This document shows, piece by piece, positions 62,039-64,000 of a DNA stretch of 64,000 nucleotides (its first letter is position 1; each line of letters opens with the position of its first letter). Source of the DNA: Gnetum montanum. Lineage: Eukaryota; Streptophyta; Gnetopsida; Gnetales; Gnetaceae. The stretch covers positions 795,089-859,088 of the forward strand of contig MNCI01026334.1 of assembly GCA_015680685.1 (NCBI GenBank), read 5' to 3'. The notes beneath the pieces are model-generated. The model ran no database searches and was not told the origin of the DNA. It saw only the letters and a program-made list of their open reading frames with translations. A program made the translations under genes and the position numbers.

Positions 62039-62700
62039 TGATGCGCGTGTGTGCTCTTCAAAGCATAGACCAATTGCCATGTAAAATCAGTAACATGTGT
62101 ATCTACTAGGTCGAAAAAGTAGCTATGGAAGCTTCAGGAATCTAATAAATACTTGTAATTAGTTAGGTGCTAGAAGTTGTTGCTTTTTTCATGAAAGTAA
62201 TGATTAACTAGTGGGTTGGTAATAGACGTGCTTACTTCATTAAAGTTTGATCACAATTGGTACCGAGCTTTTTCTATTTAAAGCTGTATATTGGTTCTAA
62301 TTCATCTTGATGTATCACTTTCCTCCATATAGATGATGTTTTACTTTTGCTTTATGATATGCTTCCTTATTTTATGTAGACATTATTTTGCCGGTATAAA
62401 TATATATTTTGCAATTTTCAATTGAACATGCAAGAGCACAACATATTGACAACTATGCATCATTGGAAAATATAATATCTTAGAAAGTATACGAGGTAAG
62501 GTAGGACTAGTCAAGCTACAAATGAGTATATTTATTGAGGTTTCTTCCCTTAAGAAAGTGGTATTCACCTTTAATTTTTAAAGACTTGATATTTTATTTT
62601 TATATTGTAAAGATTGTCTTCATATAATCTTCAAAGAAGAGGATATGCACTTTTATCAATAAAGTTTTTAAAGCGTGATTTTTAAGTTTCCTTGTGGCAT
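62039..62700 (+). other. 3' UTR of the carbonic-anhydrase-like gene and downstream DNA
   Basis: A likely poly(A) signal AATAAA lies at 62144-62149, about 105 bases after the stop. No further gene is seen. 62290-62700 is A/T-rich. Confidence 0.55.
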
Positions 62701-62800
62701 AAGAATGAGGTGTTAATCCTAGTGGTAAGAGTTTTTGGCTTGGTAATTCTTAGGTCATAGGTTTGATTCTACTAGGTATCATTGAATTATAAATAAAAAA
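62701..62800 (+). mobile_element. tRNA-derived SINE-like fragment
   Basis: TAATCCTAGTGGTAAGA (62714-62730) fits an A box, and GGTTTGATTCT (62760-62770) an excellent B box, about 46 bases apart, followed by an A-rich end at 62791. It is not foldable into a tRNA by eye. It resembles plant Au-type SINE heads. Confidence 0.6.
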
Positions 62801-63667
62801 AATCCATAAAAGGGATTCTAAAATTTGTGCAATAGATCCAAGGAGTCTTAGTGGATGTAAGTAAAAATTTTAATTTTAATTTTAGTTTCTTATGACCTTG
62901 TATTATTTTATTAAAAAGGCTTTTCCATACAAATATCTTAGATTTTTTGGTATAATAATAAAATTTAGTTTTAGTAGTGAACACTAAGCTAGTTTACTTG
63001 GCTTGTTACCTTGTATATAAGAGTTTGTGAGTTTCAAGTGTGCTTGATATAATATTATGTTATACTTATGTTCTACGAAAGTTTTTGTTGGTTATATGAC
63101 CTTGGGAACATATTCTATAGTTATAGACAAATAGTTTGAAGTGCCTTAATTTTAGGGAAGAAGCTTTAATAGATAGTTTGATTCCATGATTATTCTCTTT
63201 GGTGGTCTATAGCCTTTAACGTTGACGATAAATGCTTTCCTCGTTTTTTTCTAAATGAGTTATATTAACAACTTAGTTAAAACAAAAGTACTTCTTTATG
63301 AAAGAATTAAATAATGAAAATAACTACATTGGATGGCAAATTCTCAAAACTAGTTTGAAGATTCAAAGTTCACATTTTTCTATAATCAAACATATTAAAA
63401 ATCAAAGGTAATAGAAATCAAAGATAGAATTCGATTAGGTAGTGCAATGCTTAATTAGGAAAAAGAAGAGAATTTTTGTTTGAGAACAACAAGAGCATTT
63501 TGCATACATGATTAAAAAGGAGCTTAAACGTTTTTTGAAATATTTTATTTCTATTTTCATGAAATTTGTGCATTCTATAATACTCTCTTTTTAGGTAAAG
63601 CTATTAATTACTATTTTAATTCTTGTCATGATTCTATCCAATTTAGTCTAAAGAAAGTAATAGAAGG
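62801..63667. other. Intergenic DNA without recognised gene
   Basis: A/T-rich sequence with no supported gene, RNA or element. Confidence 0.45.
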
Positions 63668-64000
63668 TGATGAGTGGCGAGGTACCCCTACACTCAACCA
63701 TACGAATACGAGCGTTACACGCGTGATCCGGTCGAACTCCGTAGACGGACTAGTTGTGGCACCTAGATAGTTAGCCTTAGGTTACAGTTCGCTGTCTTCC
63801 CACCTGGACTAGTATTAGCTTTGTTACGTATGGTTTAGTCCAGAGTGAGGTGTATGATGTGTTCTAACCTAATGCTACTCCTGAAGGTAGTGGAAAATAA
63901 GATTAACTAAGCTATGAGGAAAGGGTAATAGAGAATCTAAACTAGCCTAAGTGCGATGAGCATCTATTCCTTAATCATCCGTACACATCTTGGACCTCGT
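63668..64000 (-). repeat. LTR, U5 end (continues past the window)
   Basis: TGATGAGTGGCGAGGTACCCC from 63668 is the reversed end of the same LTR family and is very close to 50271-50600. No primer site lies to the left, so this is the outer end of a 3' LTR, or a solo LTR, of an element extending to the right on the - strand. Its good sequence condition suggests a younger insertion than most here. Confidence 0.85.

Overview
This window reads as nuclear DNA of a seed plant. It is most likely a gymnosperm, judging by two compact intron-rich genes standing in a sea of old, nested, heavily mutated Ty3/gypsy elements. Only two loci look like intact host genes, both on the + strand. One is a 13-exon adenosine kinase (25456-29071, 341 aa). 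The other is an 8-exon alpha-carbonic-anhydrase-like gene (60224-62038, 272 aa) that has lost two of its three zinc-binding histidines. I joined every exon by eye and both reading frames close exactly.

Almost everything else belongs to one superfamily of LTR retrotransposons, with pol motifs of the Ogre/Tat/Athila lineage and a tRNA-Asp type primer binding site. From left to right: copy A (1-2631, +); a truncated LTR plus element M1 (2632-8222, -), joined head to head to P1 (8223-15448, +) and its 3' LTR (15449-16417); B (16418-23545, +); a further tail and LTR (23546-24586); the adenosine kinase; tRNA-like SINE repeats (around 30.4-30.6 kb); G2 (32386-41424, +); D (41425-55815, +), split by the complete but pol-less element C (42697-51056, -) and by a solo LTR (51236-52079); a LINE relic (55816-56624); a truncated LTR (56625-57040); the carbonic-anhydrase-like gene; and an LTR edge (63668-64000).

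The most unusual structure is shared by copies A, B, C and D. After the integrase and a long non-coding spacer comes a promoter-like module: a cluster of short palindromes, then a TATA box. A leader follows that, in three of the four copies, ends exactly in AG before an ATG, and then an open frame of about 920 codons for a basic, coiled-coil protein with no protease, reverse transcriptase or integrase motifs. A purine tract and the 3' LTR close the element. In each of four elements where both sites are visible, the palindrome class of the internal module matches that of the LTR U3 (GATATCGCG in C, ATGATATCATA in D, ATCATAGCTATGAT in B, GATGCATC in G2). I read this as an env-position accessory gene with its own LTR-matched promoter. 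All copies carry stops or frameshifts, so this describes an ancestral design, not a working element. All homology was judged by eye, without searches.
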